Positions 1 through 8,056 of a stretch of 64,000 bases of DNA are shown piece by piece. Location of the stretch: the NCBI RefSeq assembly GCF_006782915.1, contig NZ_VCNP01000056.1, positions 62,001-126,000 of the forward strand. The letters run 5' to 3'. The stretch's first letter is position 1. The number at the start of each line of letters is the position of its first letter. Source of the DNA: Streptomyces calvus. GTDB taxonomy: Bacteria > Actinomycetota > Actinomycetes > Streptomycetales > Streptomycetaceae. Both the position numbers and the translations under genes were made by a program. The notes beneath the pieces are model-generated. The model did not search any database, was not told the DNA's origin, and saw nothing but the letters and a program-made list of their open reading frames with translations.

Positions 1-21
1 GGCGGCCGAGTCGTTGCCCGT

Positions 22-552
22 ATGACACACCTGCCGGCCACGGCGTACGAACTGGTCCTGTCCCTGCGCCCGCTGCTGGGCGCGGAGGCCGCCGCCGAGG
101 CGCCCGGCTGCGGCGCCGAACCCGGCGACCTCGAACAGGCCGTCTGGCTGCGCCTCCTGGAACGCCTGCACACCGACGGCCCGCCGGCCGACCCGCCGGA
201 CTGGCTGCGCCGGGCCGTCCGCGCGGAGGCCCGCCGCCTCGGCCGCACCGCCCGCCGCGAGATCGCCTCGTCCGGCGAACCCGGCGAACCCGGCGAACCC
301 GTCGACGGGGGCCGGCACGACCCCGAACGCCTCGCGCTCGCCGCCGACCGCCGCCGCGGCCTGCTGGACGCCGTGCGGCGCCTGCCCGGCCGCTGCCCCC
401 GGCTGATGACCGCGCTGCTGTCCCCGCGTGATGCGACATACCGGGAAATCGCGGGGGAGTTGGGTATCTCACAGGGCAGTCTCGGCCCGGAACGTTCCAG
501 ATGCCTGGGTTGTCTGCGGCGTTTGCTCACACCGGAGGTTGCGGCGCGCTGA
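22..552 (+). CDS. Sigma-70 family (ECF-like) RNA polymerase sigma factor
   Basis: A 176-residue protein that looks like a small sigma-70 family factor directing RNA polymerase to specific promoters. The N-terminal part (about residues 35-75) has the charged helical character of region 2. Residues about 130-170 contain a helix-turn-helix like region 4, with YREIAGELGIS followed by RSRCLGCLRRLL. Between them lies a Gly-Glu-Pro triplet repeat (GEPGEPGEP, about residues 87-95), a linker oddity. No anti-sigma factor gene is adjacent in the window, but the left edge cuts the context. Region 2 is weakly conserved, so the family call is firmer than any function. Confidence 0.75.
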   Translation: MTHLPATAYELVLSLRPLLGAEAAAEAPGCGAEPGDLEQAVWLRLLERLHTDGPPADPPDWLRRAVRAEARRLGRTARREIASSGEPGEPGEPVDGGRHDPERLALAADRRRGLLDAVRRLPGRCPRLMTALLSPRDATYREIAGELGISQGSLGPERSRCLGCLRRLLTPEVAAR

Positions 553-609
553 GGACGGGGATAGGAGTGGGGGACGACAGGTGATCAGGTGAGCGGGAGG
601 CATGCGCAC

Positions 610-1107
610 ATGGGCATGAGTGTGACCATCTCTGCGGCGGCCGAGCAGGACGCGGAGCAGATCTTCAGGTTGCAGTACCTGTGCTTCCAGAGCGAAGCGG
701 CCCTCTACGGCAACTACCGCATCGACCCGCTCGTCCAGACCCTCGACTCGGTCCGCGAGGAGGTCGCCGCCGACTGCGTGTTCGTCGCCCGCCTCGGCGA
801 CGAGATCGTCGGCTCGGTGCACGGCAGGATCACCGAGGACGGCGCCGCCGCGATCGGCAAGCTCTGCGTCCACCCCCGGCTCCAGGGACACGGCATCGGC
901 GCGCGGCTGCTCGCGGCCGCCGAAGCGTCCCTCGCCGGCGAGCGCGGCGCCAGGACGTTCCGGCTGCACGCCGGCCACCGCAGCGAGAGCAACCTCAGCC
1001 TGTACAGCAAGGTCGGCTACCAGCGGGTGGGCACGTCCCAGGGCGCGGACGGCGTACCCATGATCGTCCTGGAGAAGCGGGCGGAGAACTACGCGACGAC
1101 CGCCTGA
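610..1107 (+). CDS. GNAT family N-acetyltransferase
   Basis: A 165-residue single-domain GNAT acetyltransferase that would transfer an acetyl group from acetyl-CoA to an unknown amine. The acetyl-CoA binding motif A is visible as LCVHPRLQGHGIGARLL, with the Q-x-x-G-x-G core, followed by the usual C-terminal segment NLSLYSKVGYQRVG. I place the start at ATG 610 because GGGAGG lies nine bases upstream; an in-frame GTG at 589 would add seven residues. The gene runs convergently into the next one, with the two stop codons one base apart inside a palindrome. The substrate cannot be inferred. Confidence 0.85.
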   Translation: MGMSVTISAAAEQDAEQIFRLQYLCFQSEAALYGNYRIDPLVQTLDSVREEVAADCVFVARLGDEIVGSVHGRITEDGAAAIGKLCVHPRLQGHGIGARLLAAAEASLAGERGARTFRLHAGHRSESNLSLYSKVGYQRVGTSQGADGVPMIVLEKRAENYATTA

Positions 1108-1116
1108 GTCAGGCGG
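1100..1116. terminator. Palindrome spanning two convergent stop codons
   Basis: CCGCCTGA-G-TCAGGCGG is a perfect inverted repeat whose centre contains the TGA of the plus-strand acetyltransferase and the TGA of the minus-strand membrane protein. It could serve as a compact bidirectional terminator, although the loop would have to open several central pairs. Confidence 0.4.
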
Positions 1117-1537
1117 CCGACGGCCGCGGCCGCGCCCTGCGCAGCCAGTACACGGCGGTCAGCGGCAGCAGCACCGGAATGAAGAGGTACCCCATCCCGT
1201 AGTCCGACCACACGGTCGCGTCCGGGAAGGCGGACGGATCCACCAGCGTCCAGGTGCCGACGGTCAGGACGCCCACCAGCTCGGCGGCGCAGCACACCAG
1301 CGCCGCCCTGCGGGCCGTCTCACCGCCGCGGACCAGGGTGTAGGTGATGAAGCCGTAGACCACGCCGGCCAGCGCCGACAGCGTGTAGGCGAGCGGCGCC
1401 CGGTCGAACTCGGTGGCGATCTGGTACGCGGAACGCGACACGGCACCGACGACCATCACCCCGTACAGCCACACCAGCAGCAGTCCGGGCCCGCCGATCA
1501 GCCGGGTCCGGTCCGGCTTCTCCCGCGCCGTGGCCAC
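1109..1537 (-). CDS. Integral membrane protein, four predicted helices
   Basis: A 142-residue hydrophobic protein with about four transmembrane segments (roughly residues 15-37, 48-70, 78-98, 112-132) and a basic C-terminal tail (LRRARPRP). The start is GTG 1537, with GGGGAGG upstream. It begins one base after the stop of the upstream membrane gene, so the two form a translationally linked pair. I do not recognise a named family; it resembles small Streptomyces membrane proteins of unknown function. Confidence 0.75.
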   Translation of the reverse strand: MATAREKPDRTRLIGGPGLLLVWLYGVMVVGAVSRSAYQIATEFDRAPLAYTLSALAGVVYGFITYTLVRGGETARRAALVCCAAELVGVLTVGTWTLVDPSAFPDATVWSDYGMGYLFIPVLLPLTAVYWLRRARPRPSAA

Positions 1538-1538
1538 C

Positions 1539-1898
1539 TCAGCCTCCCCAGATGTCGTAGAGGCGCACCTCGAGCACGGCCAGCACGACCCCGCTCGCGG
1601 CGACCGTCACCGATCCCCAGCGGGTGCGCTCGCCCAGCGACAGGAAGCCGGCCGCCGGCACGCACGCGAACGCGCCGAGCAGATACGCCACGAAGATCGT
1701 CGTGCCCTGCGCCGGGTCCTCGCCCCGGGCCAGCTGCACGATCCCGACGACCAGCTGCACCAGCGCCAGCAGCGTCACCACGGCCATGCCGATGAAGTGC
1801 CAGTCCTTCGTCGGCTGGTCACGGTAGGCCGCCCACCCGCACCAGGCGCCGAGCAGCAGCGCGGCGACACCGGTCACCACCGTCAGGACATCAAGCAT
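1539..1898 (-). CDS. Small integral membrane protein
   Basis: A 119-residue membrane protein with about four transmembrane helices and a short loop containing YRDQPTKDW. I chose ATG 1898 rather than the open frame's upper limit at 2087, because the extra 63 codons would translate a GC-rich intergenic tandem repeat, and AAGGT lies at a good distance before 1898. It is the first gene of a two-gene minus-strand unit and is divergent from the HAD phosphatase. Function unknown. Confidence 0.75.
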   Translation of the reverse strand: MLDVLTVVTGVAALLLGAWCGWAAYRDQPTKDWHFIGMAVVTLLALVQLVVGIVQLARGEDPAQGTTIFVAYLLGAFACVPAAGFLSLGERTRWGSVTVAASGVVLAVLEVRLYDIWGG

Positions 1899-1960
1899 GG
1901 CAGCGACCTTATTACGACGGAAAAGCCCCGTTGCCCCCGCCCCCGGACCAGGCGCCCGAT

Positions 1961-2047
1961 GGTCCCGGCCGGGGCGTCCGGTGGTCCCGGTCGGGGGCGC
2001 CCAGTGGTCCCGGCCGGGGCGCCCGGTGGTCCCGGTCGGGGTCGCGG
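1961..2047. repeat. Four tandem about 22-bp repeats in a divergent promoter region
   Basis: Four successive units each beginning GGTCCCGG(C/T)CGGGG occur at about 1961, 1983, 2006 and 2028, with 22-23 bp spacing. They occupy most of the space between the divergent membrane gene (start 1898) and the HAD gene (start 2072). They produce spurious coding-like frames on both strands. Confidence 0.75.
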
Positions 2048-2071
2048 AACCGGGCCCGTAGGGTCGAGGGC

Positions 2072-2722
2072 ATGACGATCCACGCACAGGCCCTGCTGTT
2101 CGACAACGACGGAACCCTCGTCTCCTCCCTGCTGTCCGTGGAGCGCTGCTGGACCCGGTGGGCCGAGGAGCACGGCATCACCGCCGAGCAGTTCGCCCGG
2201 GTCGAGCTGCACGGGCGTCCGGCCGCCGAGATAGCCGCCGACCTGCTGCCCGCCCAGGCCGTCCCGGCGGCCGTCGCGCGGATCGAGGACCTGGAGGTCG
2301 AGGACGTGCCCAACGGCGGCGTCCACCTGCTGCCCGGCACCGAGGACTTCCTCGCGGCGCTGCCCGCCGAGCGCTGGGCCGTGGTCACCTCCGCCACCCG
2401 GCGGCTCGCCGAGGCCCGTCTCGGCGCCGTCGGCATCCTGCCCAAGACCCTCGTCACCGCCGACGACATCACCCGGGGCAAGCCCGACCCCGAGCCCTAC
2501 CTCCTCGCCGCCCGCACCCTGGGCGTCGACCCCGCCCACTGCGTCGTCTTTGAGGACGCCCCGGCAGGACTCCAGGCCGGCCGCGCCGCCGGCATGACCA
2601 CCGTGGCCTTGGCCACAACGCACCGGGCCGACGAGCTGACCGCCGATCTCGTCGTCGAGGACCTCTCGGCCCTGTCCGCGCTGGTCACGGACGCTGGAGT
2701 GGAGATCTCCGCACGCCCCTGA
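2072..2722 (+). CDS. HAD-superfamily phosphatase (sugar/glycerol phosphatase-like)
   Basis: A 216-residue haloacid-dehalogenase-type hydrolase expected to dephosphorylate a small phosphorylated metabolite through an aspartyl-phosphate. All four motifs are visible: LLFDNDGTL (motif I, nucleophile Asp and acid/base Asp), VVTSAT (motif II), GKPDPEPY with the motif III Lys, and VVFEDAPAG (motif IV). The helical cap between motifs I and II fits the subfamily of sugar-phosphatases and glycerol-3-phosphatases. The start is ATG 2072, after GAGGG; upstream codons fall in a repeat. It is followed by a strong hairpin. The substrate is not determinable from sequence. Confidence 0.88.
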   Translation: MTIHAQALLFDNDGTLVSSLLSVERCWTRWAEEHGITAEQFARVELHGRPAAEIAADLLPAQAVPAAVARIEDLEVEDVPNGGVHLLPGTEDFLAALPAERWAVVTSATRRLAEARLGAVGILPKTLVTADDITRGKPDPEPYLLAARTLGVDPAHCVVFEDAPAGLQAGRAAGMTTVALATTHRADELTADLVVEDLSALSALVTDAGVEISARP

Positions 2723-2739
2723 AGCGCACGCGCAGGTGT

Positions 2740-2770
2740 CCACGGCTGTCCACTATCCGGACAGCCGTGG
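2740..2770 (+). terminator. Hairpin after HAD gene
   Basis: A perfect 12-bp stem (CCACGGCTGTCC / GGACAGCCGTGG) with a 7-nt loop, 18 bp after the HAD stop and before the leader peptide. There is no U-tract, as is usual in Streptomyces. Confidence 0.7.
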
Positions 2771-2792
2771 CCGGTCTGCGGCGAACGTCTGC

Positions 2793-2804
2793 TTTACTGA
2801 TCGC
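2793..2804 (+). promoter_or_regulatory. Putative -10 element for leaderless leader peptide
   Basis: TTTACT at 2793-2798 ends seven bases before the ATG at 2805. Initiation would then fall on or next to the start codon, suggesting a leaderless transcript for the leader ORF. No convincing -35 is seen. Confidence 0.35.
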
Positions 2805-2897
2805 ATGACCACGACGAGCGACCGCACCCCTGCGACCGAGGCGACCATGACGCCCGGTGCTCGTTGTCTGTGCCCGTGCCGAATGCGCGCCTTCTAG
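2805..2897 (+). CDS. Cys-rich leader peptide upstream of metNIQ
   Basis: A 30-codon ORF (ATG 2805 to TAG 2895-2897) whose C-terminus reads ARCLCPCRMRAF, with three Cys codons within five positions just before the stop. It lies 225 nt upstream of metN. Cys-codon uORFs that act as attenuators are described upstream of sulfur-metabolism genes in mycobacteria, so I infer that ribosome stalling at Cys codons during cysteine limitation controls metNIQ. A short stem (CTCGC 2920-2924 / GCGAG 2933-2937) follows, but I see no U-tracted terminator, so the mechanism (Rho, translation or RNA folding) is open. Codon clustering is the main evidence. Confidence 0.6.
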   Translation: MTTTSDRTPATEATMTPGARCLCPCRMRAF

Positions 2898-3122
2898 AGG
2901 GCCCCCGCACCACCTGAGCCTCGCGCCCCGAAGCGAGAGCCCCCTCACCTCCGGCCGCATGCCCCGCATGCCCGGCCGAGCCACGCCCCGCGCGCACGTC
3001 TCCCGCCACGGCCGTCTCCGCCGCGCCCGCGAGATCCGTGCCGCCCAGGCTGCTTTCGACCCTGATTGCCTCGTGCCCGGCGCACACGACGCGCCGCGCA
3101 CTCGACAGTGACGGAAACCCAC

Positions 3123-4160
3123 GTGATCACCACCACGGGCCTCACGAAGGTCTACCGCTCCCGCGGCCGCGAGGTCACCGCCCTGGACGGCGTCGACCTG
3201 CACGTCCGCGAAGGCGAGGTCTACGGCGTCATCGGCCAGTCCGGCGCCGGCAAGTCCTCCCTCATTCGCTGCGTCAACCTGCTGGAACGCCCCACCTCCG
3301 GCACCGTGACCGTGGCCGGCCAGGACCTCACCGCGCTGGCCGGCCGCGGTCCGCGGGCCGGCCGGGAACTGCGGCAGGCGCGCAGCCGCATCGGCATGGT
3401 CTTCCAGCACTTCAACCTGCTGTCCTCGCGCACCGTGCAGGACAACGTCGAACTGCCGCTGGACATCCTCGGCACCACCGGGAAGGAACGTTCCCGCAAG
3501 GCGCTGGAACTGCTCGACCTGGTCGGCCTCGCCGACAAGGCCAAGGCCTACCCGGCCCAGCTCTCCGGCGGCCAGAAGCAGCGCGTCGGCATCGCCCGCG
3601 CCCTCGCAGGCGACCCCAAGGTGCTGCTCTCCGACGAGGCGACCAGCGCCCTCGACCCCGAGACCACCCGCTCGATCCTCACGCTCCTGCGCGACCTCAA
3701 CCGGCAGCTCGGGCTCACCGTCCTGCTCATCACGCACGAGATGGACGTCGTGAAGTCGATCTGCGACTCCGCCGCCCTCATGGAGCGGGGCCGCATCGTC
3801 GAGTCCGGCACGGTCACCGAACTCCTCGCCACCCCCGGCTCCGAACTCGCCGCCGCGCTGTTCCCCGTCGGCGGCGAGGCGACTGGCGACGACCGCACCG
3901 TCCTCGACGTCACCTTCCACGGCGAGAGCGCGACCCAGCCGGTCATCTCCCAGCTGTCGCGTACCTACAACATCGACATATCGATCCTCGGCGCCGCCAT
4001 CGACACCGTCGGCGGACTCCAGGTCGGCCGGATGCGCATCGAACTGCCCGGCCGCTACGAGGACAACGTCGTACCCGTCGGCTTCCTGCGCGAACAGGGA
4101 CTGCAGATCGACGTCGTCGGCCGGGAGACGCCCGCACTGGTGAAGGAGGGGGCCAAGTGA
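3123..4160 (+). CDS. metN: Methionine ABC transporter ATP-binding protein
   Basis: A 345-residue ATPase that powers D/L-methionine import. Visible motifs are Walker A GQSGAGKSS (about residue 40), Q-loop VFQHFN, signature LSGGQKQR, Walker B VLLSDEATSALD, and H-loop LLITHE. The C-terminal about 80 residues (TVLDVTFHGES through LQIDVV) match the NIL regulatory domain that binds methionine and trans-inhibits transport in this family. GTG 3123 gives the family-typical N-terminus MITTTGLTKVY and has GGAAA upstream. The stop overlaps the permease GTG, so the two are translationally coupled. The 225-nt upstream region carries a Cys leader ORF, suggesting sulfur-responsive control. Confidence 0.93.
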   Translation: MITTTGLTKVYRSRGREVTALDGVDLHVREGEVYGVIGQSGAGKSSLIRCVNLLERPTSGTVTVAGQDLTALAGRGPRAGRELRQARSRIGMVFQHFNLLSSRTVQDNVELPLDILGTTGKERSRKALELLDLVGLADKAKAYPAQLSGGQKQRVGIARALAGDPKVLLSDEATSALDPETTRSILTLLRDLNRQLGLTVLLITHEMDVVKSICDSAALMERGRIVESGTVTELLATPGSELAAALFPVGGEATGDDRTVLDVTFHGESATQPVISQLSRTYNIDISILGAAIDTVGGLQVGRMRIELPGRYEDNVVPVGFLREQGLQIDVVGRETPALVKEGAK

Positions 4161-4894
4161 CCTGGTCCGAAATGCAGCCGCTGCTCGAACAGGCCTGTAC
4201 CGAGACGCTCGTCATGGTCGGCTGGTCCACCCTGATCGCCGTCGTCGCCGGCCTTCCGCTCGGTGTCCTGCTCGTCCTCACCGACAAGGGCGGACTGCTG
4301 CAGAACACCGTGGTGAACAAGGTCATCGGGCAGATCGTGAACATCGGCCGCTCGCTGCCGTTCATCATCCTCATGGTCGCCCTGATGAACTTCACCCGCT
4401 GGATCACCGGCACCACCATCGGCAGCGAGGCCGCGATCGTGCCGCTCGCCATCGGCGGCATCCCGTTCTTCGCGCGGCTCGTCGAGACGGCCGTGCGCGA
4501 AGTGGACCACGGGCTCGTCGAGGCCGTGCAGGCCATGGGCGGCAACACCTGGACCATCGTCCGCAAGGTCCTCGTCCCCGAGGCGCTGCCCTCCCTGATC
4601 GCCAGCACCACCACCACGGTCATCGCGCTCATCGGCTACTCCGCCATGGCCGGCACCGTCGGCGGCGGCGGACTCGGCGACCTCGCCGTCCGCTACGGCT
4701 ACCAGCGCTTCGAGACCGGCCTGATGTGGATCACCGTCGCGATCCTCGCCGTGGTCATCTCCCTCATCCAGTTCGCCGGCGACTACGCCGCCCGCGCCCT
4801 GCACAGCCGCGGCGGCCGCTCGGGCCCCGCGCCCAGGCTCCGGTTCCTCAAGTCCCAGGAGCCCGCCGCGGCCGACGTGAGCAAGGTCGCGTAA
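4157..4894 (+). CDS. metI: Methionine ABC transporter permease
   Basis: A 245-residue inner-membrane permease of the MetI family with about five transmembrane helices. The cytoplasmic EAA-type coupling loop is visible as EAVQAMGGNTWTIVRKVLVP, which docks onto the MetN ATPase. The start is GTG 4157, overlapping the metN stop by four bases (GTGA) and preceded by a strong GAAGGAGGG. The open frame extends far upstream, but only as a shadow of metN. The C-terminal tail is basic and ends in a short polar stretch. Confidence 0.92.
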   Translation: MTWSEMQPLLEQACTETLVMVGWSTLIAVVAGLPLGVLLVLTDKGGLLQNTVVNKVIGQIVNIGRSLPFIILMVALMNFTRWITGTTIGSEAAIVPLAIGGIPFFARLVETAVREVDHGLVEAVQAMGGNTWTIVRKVLVPEALPSLIASTTTTVIALIGYSAMAGTVGGGGLGDLAVRYGYQRFETGLMWITVAILAVVISLIQFAGDYAARALHSRGGRSGPAPRLRFLKSQEPAAADVSKVA

Positions 4895-4955
4895 CCCCCA
4901 GAACTCCCCGTAATACCCGAGACGGGGTCGCACCACCCAAGGAAAGGCACTTTTC

Positions 4956-5783
4956 GTGCGTAACACCGCCAAGATCACCACCGCTGTCCTCGCCGCCGGA
5001 GCCCTCACCCTCGGGCTCACCGCCTGCGGCGCGGAGCAGGACGCCGCCTCCGACACCTCCGGCCCGCTCGTCGTCGCCGCGAGCCCCGTGCCGCACGCCG
5101 AGATCCTGAACTTCGTCAAGGACAACCTCGCCGAGAAGGCCGGCCTCGACCTCGAGGTCAAGGAGTTCACCGACTACGTCACGCCGAACACGGCGACGGA
5201 GGACGGCTCGGTCGGCGCCAACTTCTTCCAGACCCAGCCGTACCTCGACGACTTCAACAAGAAGAACGGCACCCACGTCGTGTCCGTCGTCGACGTGCAC
5301 CTGGAGCCGCTCGGCCTGTACTCCCACAAGGTCAAGAAGGCCGACGAGCTGAAGAGCGGTGCGACCGTCGCGATCCCCAACGACACCGTCAACGAGGGCC
5401 GCGCCCTGCAGCTGCTCGCCGCCAACGGGCTCCTCACCCTCAAGGACGGCGTCGGCACCGCCGCGACCCCCGCGGACATCACCGAGAACCCGAAGAACCT
5501 CACGTTCAAGGAGCTGGAGGCGGCCCAGACGCCGCGCTCCCTGGACGACGTCGACGCCGCGGTGGTCAACGGCAACTACGCCATCGAGGCCGACCTCAAG
5601 CCCGCCACGGACGCCCTGGTGCTCGAGTCCGCCAAGGGCAACCCGAACAGCAACCTCCTCGCGGTCAAGGAGGGCAACGAGGACGACCCGCGCGTGAAGA
5701 AGCTCGCCGAGCTGCTCACCTCCCCCGAGGTGAAGAAGTTCATCGAGGACACCTACTCCGGTTCCGTCGTCGCGTCCTTCTGA
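4956..5783 (+). CDS. metQ: Methionine-binding lipoprotein, NlpA/MetQ family
   Basis: A 275-residue substrate-binding lipoprotein. The signal peptide ends in lipobox LTAC (Cys about residue 24), so the mature protein is lipid-anchored outside the membrane. The NlpA family body follows, with VVAASPVPHAEIL, a conserved FFQTQPYLDDFN and ALIPNDTVNEGRALQLL-like stretches. GTG 4956 has GGAAAGG nine bases upstream. It is 61 bp after metI, completing the metNIQ importer, and is followed by a strong terminator. Methionine is the expected ligand from family and gene order; some paralogues bind other amino acids. Confidence 0.9.
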   Translation: MRNTAKITTAVLAAGALTLGLTACGAEQDAASDTSGPLVVAASPVPHAEILNFVKDNLAEKAGLDLEVKEFTDYVTPNTATEDGSVGANFFQTQPYLDDFNKKNGTHVVSVVDVHLEPLGLYSHKVKKADELKSGATVAIPNDTVNEGRALQLLAANGLLTLKDGVGTAATPADITENPKNLTFKELEAAQTPRSLDDVDAAVVNGNYAIEADLKPATDALVLESAKGNPNSNLLAVKEGNEDDPRVKKLAELLTSPEVKKFIEDTYSGSVVASF

Positions 5784-5807
5784 TCCACCCGGTCCGTCAC
5801 CGGCCGC

Positions 5808-5846
5808 CCACGGGGTCCACTCCTCTGCAGGGAGTGGACCCCGTGG
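5808..5846 (+). terminator. Terminator of metNIQ operon
   Basis: A perfect 16-bp stem (CCACGGGGTCCACTCC paired with its complement) and a 7-nt loop, 25 bp after the metQ stop. Confidence 0.85.
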
Positions 5847-5922
5847 TGCGGTTCGGTGCTTTCATGCTGCATGCTGGGCAGTTCAGCAGCACCCGACGGT
5901 CCCCCAGGTTACGGAGCGGCGC

Positions 5923-6561
5923 ATGACGAGCACCTTCCCCAACATCTCCATCAGCACGGAGCGGTTGGTGCTGCGTCCCTTCGACACGGACGACGTCCCC
6001 GCACTCGCCGAGATGATGAACGACGACCAGGTCGCCGCCTGGACCGACGTCCCCCAGCCGTTCACCGAGCGGGCCGCCCGCACCTGGATCACCGAGCACG
6101 CACCCGCCGAACGCGCCGCCGGCCGCGGACTCGACCTCGCCGTCACCGAGTTCCTCACCCAGCGCCTGGTCGGCGTCATCCAACTGGCCAAGACCAACTG
6201 GCACGTACGCTCCACCGAACTGTCCTACATCATCGCCCCCTGGGCGCGCGGCGAGGGCTACGCCTCCGAGGCCGCGCTCGCCACCGCGCAGTGGCTCTTC
6301 GGCGACCAGAAGCTCGAACGCATCGAACTGCGCACCGCCGCCGACAACACCGCCTCCCAGCAGGTCGCCCAGAAGATCGGCTGCATCAGCGAGGGAGTGC
6401 TGCGCAACGCCTGCATAGCCCACGTCCGCACCGAGGACGGCGGCTGGAGCGACGTGCGGACCGACTACATCGTGTGGAGCCTGCTGCCCGAGGACATCGA
6501 GGGCGCGGACGGACACCTCGCCGACACCGGCGAATTCACCGGCTACCCGGACTGGAACTGA
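5923..6561 (+). CDS. GNAT acetyltransferase, RimJ/RimL type
   Basis: A 212-residue acetyltransferase of the RimJ/RimL branch, which acetylates protein N-termini or small amines. It begins with the characteristic STERLVLRPFDTDDVPAL and contains the acetyl-CoA loop PWARGEGYASEAA, followed by DNTASQQVAQKIGC, typical of the C-terminal half of this branch. ATG 5923 is preceded by a purine-rich GGAGCGG segment. It stands alone between the metNIQ terminator and cobL. The substrate is unknown; no antibiotic or ribosomal target can be assigned. Confidence 0.85.
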   Translation: MTSTFPNISISTERLVLRPFDTDDVPALAEMMNDDQVAAWTDVPQPFTERAARTWITEHAPAERAAGRGLDLAVTEFLTQRLVGVIQLAKTNWHVRSTELSYIIAPWARGEGYASEAALATAQWLFGDQKLERIELRTAADNTASQQVAQKIGCISEGVLRNACIAHVRTEDGGWSDVRTDYIVWSLLPEDIEGADGHLADTGEFTGYPDWN

Positions 6562-6685
6562 CCTCCCGGTGCACCGCCCCCGCGGTACCGCCGCAGCGGC
6601 CCCGGGCGGCACCAGGTAACCTCAGCAGACCCGCCACCCGGCGGGAACGCCGACGACCTGCGAAAACCCCAGGAGACTGACGACG

Positions 6686-7897
6686 ATGGCCGACCGGGTC
6701 ACGGTGATCGGCTGGGACGGTTCGCCACTGACCGCCGCGGCACGCGCAGCGCTGGCCGGCGCCACACTGGTGGCCGGCGCCTCCCACCACCTGGCACTCC
6801 CCGAGGTGCCCCCCGGCGCCGAGCGCATCCGGCTCGGCTCCCTCGGCCTCGCCGCCCGCCGCATCGCGGGCCACCGCGGCACGGCGGTCGTCCTCGCCGA
6901 CGGCGACCCCGGCTTCTTCGGCGTCGTACGGACCCTGCGCGCACCCGAGTTCGGCCTGGAGGTCGAGGTCGTCCCCGCCGTCTCCTCGGTCGCCGCCGCC
7001 TTCGCCCGCGCCGGCATGCCCTGGGACGACGCCCACGTGGTCGTCGCACACCCGCGCACGCTGCGCCGCGCGGTGAACGTGTGCCGGGCGCACACCAAGG
7101 TGGCGGTCCTCACCGCGCCGGGCGCCGGCCCCGCCGAACTGGGCCTGCTCCTGGAGGGCGTCCACCGCACCTTCGTCATCTGCGAGGAACTCGGCACCGA
7201 ACGCGAGCGGGTCACCGTCGTCACCTCCGACAAGGCCGCCGACCACACCTGGCGCGACCCCAACGTGGTCATCGTCATCGGCGGGCCGGTCGGCGCCGCG
7301 GAGTCCGGCGGCTGGATCGCCGGACGCGACCCCTCCACCGGTCCGCGCGGCTGGACCCTGCCCGCCGGGGAGTACGGCGGCGAACTCGGCGAGGGCGAGC
7401 GGGAACCGCTGCGCACCTCCCAACTCGCCCGGCTCGGACCGCGAACGGGCGACCTCGTCTGGGACATCGGCTGCGGCAGCGGCGCCTTCGCCACCGAGGC
7501 CGCGCGGGCCGGCGCCGCCGTCATCGCCGTCGACAGCGACCCGCACGCCTGCGCCCGCACCGACTCCGCCGCCCGCCGCCACGGAGTCCAGCTGCAGATC
7601 GTCCACGGCACCGCGCCGCACGTCCTGGAGAACCTCCCCGAGCCGGACGTCGTACGGGTCGGCGGCGGGGGAGTGGCGGTGGTCTCCGCCGTCGCCGACC
7701 GCCGCCCGCAGCGCATCGTCACGCACGCCGGCACCCGCGACGCGGCCGAACTCGTCGGCCGCAATCTGACGGAACACGGCTACCAGGTCGAGTGCGCCCT
7801 GCTCCAGTCCGTCGAACTCGACACCAGGGCCTGGACGGAGAAGGAACGGAGCGTCGCGTTCCTGCTCAGCGGGGTGCTGCCCGCACGCGGCGCCTGA
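6686..7897 (+). CDS. cobL: Precorrin-6Y C5,15-methyltransferase (decarboxylating)
   Basis: A 403-residue bifunctional corrin enzyme that methylates C5 and C15 and decarboxylates the acetate side chain during aerobic cobalamin synthesis. The N-terminal CbiE-like tetrapyrrole methylase domain (about residues 1-200) begins VTVIGWDGSPL and has the SAM-binding LADGDPGFFG. The C-terminal CbiT-like domain (about 230-400) has the Rossmann motif VWDIGCGSGAFATEAA. ATG 6686 follows AGGAGA. It heads a cluster with bluB-cobT and a CysG-like methyltransferase on the same strand, but a 368-bp gap with regulatory-looking structure separates it from bluB-cobT. Confidence 0.92.
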   Translation: MADRVTVIGWDGSPLTAAARAALAGATLVAGASHHLALPEVPPGAERIRLGSLGLAARRIAGHRGTAVVLADGDPGFFGVVRTLRAPEFGLEVEVVPAVSSVAAAFARAGMPWDDAHVVVAHPRTLRRAVNVCRAHTKVAVLTAPGAGPAELGLLLEGVHRTFVICEELGTERERVTVVTSDKAADHTWRDPNVVIVIGGPVGAAESGGWIAGRDPSTGPRGWTLPAGEYGGELGEGEREPLRTSQLARLGPRTGDLVWDIGCGSGAFATEAARAGAAVIAVDSDPHACARTDSAARRHGVQLQIVHGTAPHVLENLPEPDVVRVGGGGVAVVSAVADRRPQRIVTHAGTRDAAELVGRNLTEHGYQVECALLQSVELDTRAWTEKERSVAFLLSGVLPARGA

Positions 7898-7928
7898 TCC
7901 GGCAGCCGTCCCCGTGATCGGGTTGTCG

Positions 7929-7942
7929 TACCGCGCGCGGTA
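7929..7942. promoter_or_regulatory. Perfect 14-bp palindrome upstream of bluB-cobT
   Basis: TACCGCGCGCGGTA is fully self-complementary, and its half TACCGC recurs about 30 bp further on (GTTGTACCGC). It lies between cobL and the fusion gene and could be an operator; no cognate regulator is identified. Confidence 0.3.
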
Positions 7943-8056
7943 GGCTGGCCGATCGTTGTACCGCACTCGGACACCCGGCACTTCGTCGGTCAATGTCCCG
8001 GAAAGCGCGCCCGTTTTGACGGGTGTGTGGTACGGCAGAACCGGAGGACGCGCAAC

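Noticed and set aside
1931..2071. N-terminal extension of the HAD phosphatase
   Set aside because: The sequence is a tandem repeat; ATG 2072 has a ribosome site and gives the family N-terminus.
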